Assembly (NCBI GenBank): GCA_005768725.1
Contig: VAFM01000002.1
Coordinates: 124,001-188,000 of the forward strand
DNA from: Blastochloris viridis
Lineage (GTDB): Bacteria > Pseudomonadota > Alphaproteobacteria > UBA2136 > UBA6156
Direction: 5' to 3'
DNA: 64,000 nucleotides
Shown here: positions 62,237-64,000 of the stretch, in pieces
Numbering within the stretch: the stretch's first letter is position 1
How the letters are laid out: every line of letters begins with the position of its first letter
The notes under the pieces: model-generated
What the model saw: the letters and a program-made list of their open reading frames with translations, nothing else
Told to the model about the DNA's origin: nothing
Databases searched by the model: none
Made by a program: the position numbers and the translations under genes

Positions 62237-62875
62237 TTACGCCGCGCGTTCCAAAACCCGCCGCAAGGCCGGGGTCGGCACCACCTGTAAAAACGCATGC
62301 CAGGTCTGCGGCAGGCTGGCTAAGCGCTCTTCTGTCAGCCACAGGTACAGCAAATCCGCGCCGCGCGGCACCCACGGCTTGTTCAGCAATTCCATTCCAA
62401 AATCCTTTAGGTCTTTATCGCCTTTCAGATTATTGGCGTACTGGCTGGCCAGCACCGTGTTGTCCCACGTCAGCAGGCCGCCCCGGCTTTTCGGTACCAC
62501 ATGGTCCATGGTCGCCAGCGTATGGGTCCCCGCGCCATGCAGTTTCAGTTCGCGCCCGGTGTACTGGCACAAACCTTTATCCCGCACATATAGGTTCCCG
62601 ATATTACACGCCGGCACACCATACAGCCCGGCATCGGTCACATAATCCTTTACCGCCACCACACTGGGCAGGCGCATCTCCAGGCTCGGGCTATGGGCGT
62701 AGGTCTCGCTCCATTCCACCACCACATAGCGCCCCAAACACAGGCCCTTGATAGTATCTTCAGCGTTTAAGGGCTCCAGCGGATAGGTAAACGGCGTATA
62801 GTCCGCATTCAGCAGTAGCGTGCGGTGGCTATTAAAGACGTGCGCAGGAACATTCGCAAGGGAAGCGCCGGTCAT
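62237..62875 (-). CDS. HNH endonuclease-like protein with altered zinc site
   Basis: A 212-residue protein of the stand-alone HNH type found in many alphaproteobacteria. The active-site region LYVRDKGLCQYTGREL, then TMDHVVPKSRGG and WDNTVLASQYANNLKGD matches the family. The usual two Cys pairs are incomplete: the first reads CQYT, the second SQYAN, so the zinc site seems lost. DH and N residues are kept. The ATG at 62875 with CAGG upstream is preferred. Role unknown. Confidence 0.85.
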   Translation of the reverse strand: MTGASLANVPAHVFNSHRTLLLNADYTPFTYPLEPLNAEDTIKGLCLGRYVVVEWSETYAHSPSLEMRLPSVVAVKDYVTDAGLYGVPACNIGNLYVRDKGLCQYTGRELKLHGAGTHTLATMDHVVPKSRGGLLTWDNTVLASQYANNLKGDKDLKDFGMELLNKPWVPRGADLLYLWLTEERLASLPQTWHAFLQVVPTPALRRVLERAA

Positions 62876-62982
62876 GTTACCTGCTTCCCGCATATTCAAC
62901 ACCAGTACGGTAGTTGTTTCATACTGCTATTATGGGATGCGATGCCCTAGCCATCAACCCCCATCCCCGCTATGCTGCGCGC

Positions 62983-63768
62983 ATGAGTACATGGCGTGTG
63001 GCAGGTTTGATACTGGTTGGCATAACCCTGCTGGCGGCGCTGTTGGCCCCGTGGCTCACGCCGTTCGGCCCGAACGACCTTCACCTCTACGACGTCCTGC
63101 GCGAACCAGGCGCCACCTTCCTCCTGGGTACCGACGGCCTCGGCCGCGACGTTCTCACCCGCCTGCTTTACGGCGCCCGCACCAGCCTGTCGGTCGGCCT
63201 GGTCGCCGTGGGTCTCGCTACAGGCCTGGGCATCCTTATCGGCACCGCTGCCGGTATGGGCCCGCGCTGGCTGGATGCCGCCCTGATGCGCGCCACCGAT
63301 GTCATGCTCTGCTTCCCCACCATTTTCCTGATTCTCGCCGTCATCGCCTTCCTCACCCCCAGCTTAATGAACGTTATGGTCGTCATCGGCGCCACCGGCT
63401 GGATGGGCATCGCCCGCCTCGTCCGCGCCGAGGTCCTTAGCCTCCGCGGCCGCAGTTTTGTCGAAGCCGCCACACTCGCAGGCGCGTCCAACCGCCGCAA
63501 AGCCCTCAAACACATCCTCCCCAACGCCCTGCCACCGGTCATCACTAGCATGAGCCTCGGTCTCGCCGGCGCCATCCTGACAGAAGCAGGCCTCAGTTAC
63601 TTAGGCCTTGGCGTGCAGCCCCCCACCCCCAGCTGGGGCGCCATGCTCACCGAAGGTAAAGCCGTGATCGAAGCCGCCTGGTGGCTCATCACCTTCCCCG
63701 GCCTCGCCATCATCTTCGCGGTACTGGGCTTCACGCTGCTCGCCGAATCCGGTCCCAAAAAAGCCTAA
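62983..63768 (+). CDS. ABC transporter permease, DppC type
   Basis: A 261-residue inner-membrane permease. It shows TPFGPNDL and LLGTDGLGRDVLTRLLYGAR near the start, the DppC/OppC signature, and the EAA loop EAATLAGASNRRKALKHILPN. It would pair with the DppB-type permease at 60166-61128 and the binding protein at 49148-50782. No ATPase gene is in the window. The ATG at 62983 lacks a clear ribosome-binding site. Confidence 0.92.
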   Translation: MSTWRVAGLILVGITLLAALLAPWLTPFGPNDLHLYDVLREPGATFLLGTDGLGRDVLTRLLYGARTSLSVGLVAVGLATGLGILIGTAAGMGPRWLDAALMRATDVMLCFPTIFLILAVIAFLTPSLMNVMVVIGATGWMGIARLVRAEVLSLRGRSFVEAATLAGASNRRKALKHILPNALPPVITSMSLGLAGAILTEAGLSYLGLGVQPPTPSWGAMLTEGKAVIEAAWWLITFPGLAIIFAVLGFTLLAESGPKKA

Positions 63769-63886
63769 CCCCAACACCCACTTGCATTGCAGAGGTCCTG
63801 CACCTATATCTGGACGTGCAGTACCTATAAAAAGCATTTTACAAAACAGGGAGAGCCCTTAAACCCTTTAACTAAGGACTCTCACA

Positions 63887-64000
63887 ATGGAACATATGAC
63901 CATCAAGCAGCTCGAGTCGGAACTCGCCCGTGCCATCACTGCCCTTCAGGCGTTGAACACGAAAGAGAACCAGGACCTCGTTTCGGCCTATATCGACGAG
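63887..64000 (+). CDS. Start of an unrecognised gene
   Basis: An open frame from the ATG at 63887 to the right edge, 38 codons, with AAGGA 8 nt upstream. It begins MEHMTIKQLESELARAITAL and is charged and helical. Too short to identify; it may be one of the small accessory proteins frequent in this window. Confidence 0.5.
   Translation, partial: MEHMTIKQLESELARAITALQALNTKENQDLVSAYIDE

Overview
The window reads as a chromosomal segment of a Gram-negative alphaproteobacterium. The support is gene content and order: fabF-acpP-fabG-fabD beside rpsF-rpsR-rplI-dnaB, gmk-mltG, an HdaA-type DnaA regulator, xerD-accA, and tamA-tamB. The genus cannot be fixed from this sequence; a Micavibrio- or Rhodospirillales-like lineage is only a guess. 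I see no rRNA, tRNA, CRISPR array, transposase or prophage. Most genes are housekeeping, packed in short operons that end in strong hairpin terminators.

Layout. 1-2.0 kb: tamB (start only) and tamA on the minus strand. 2.2-5.2 kb: acs and two small plus-strand genes, one an MliC-like lysozyme-inhibitor lipoprotein. 5.3-11.2 kb: AsmA-like protein, an RluC/D pseudouridine synthase, an alpha/beta hydrolase and rarA, all minus. 11.2-12.1 kb: a mostly non-coding stretch with a small membrane protein, an opposing promoter/terminator pair and one copy of a long hairpin repeat. 12.1-19.0 kb: HtrA protease, hda, a DUF2066 protein, ndk, three overlapping lipoprotein genes, gmk and mltG. 19.5-25 kb: the fatty acid synthesis cluster, with two copies of a second long hairpin repeat. 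25-29.3 kb: ribosomal proteins S6, S18 and L9, dnaB and dut. 29.4-36 kb: another copy of the first hairpin repeat, two related beta-barrel proteins, rlmE, rnhA, yqgE, a GT39 glycosyltransferase, a PAP2 phosphatase and rpmB. 36-42 kb: rlmB with a repetitive tail, a frameshifted DUF167 gene, and a tandem pair of secreted cell-wall hydrolases. 42-51 kb: MaoC hydratase, accA, xerD, a large periplasmic protein, a CNNM/CorC membrane protein and a peptide-binding lipoprotein. 51-56 kb: secreted and regulatory accessory genes, including two divergent members of an unrecognised family. 55.5-64 kb: ruvB, UPF0173, ruvA, a probable structured RNA, ruvC, yceI-cytochrome b561, and a dppB/dppC permease pair split by two reverse-oriented genes, one HNH and one with a PD-(D/E)XK-like pattern.

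The most interesting items are: (1) four intergenic long hairpins of two sequence families that share an apical TGTAC...GTACA stem and conserved surrounding loop bases, with compensatory changes in the outer stem; (2) two adjacent secreted peptidoglycan hydrolases, one LytM endopeptidase and one lysozyme-like, sharing the same N-terminal and C-terminal modules around unrelated catalytic cores; (3) an approximately 330-nt structured transcript unit with a near-consensus promoter and terminator between ruvA and ruvC; (4) a pair of unrecognised paralogous proteins at 53.2 and 54.6 kb. All coordinates and motif calls come from reading the sequence; no database search was possible.
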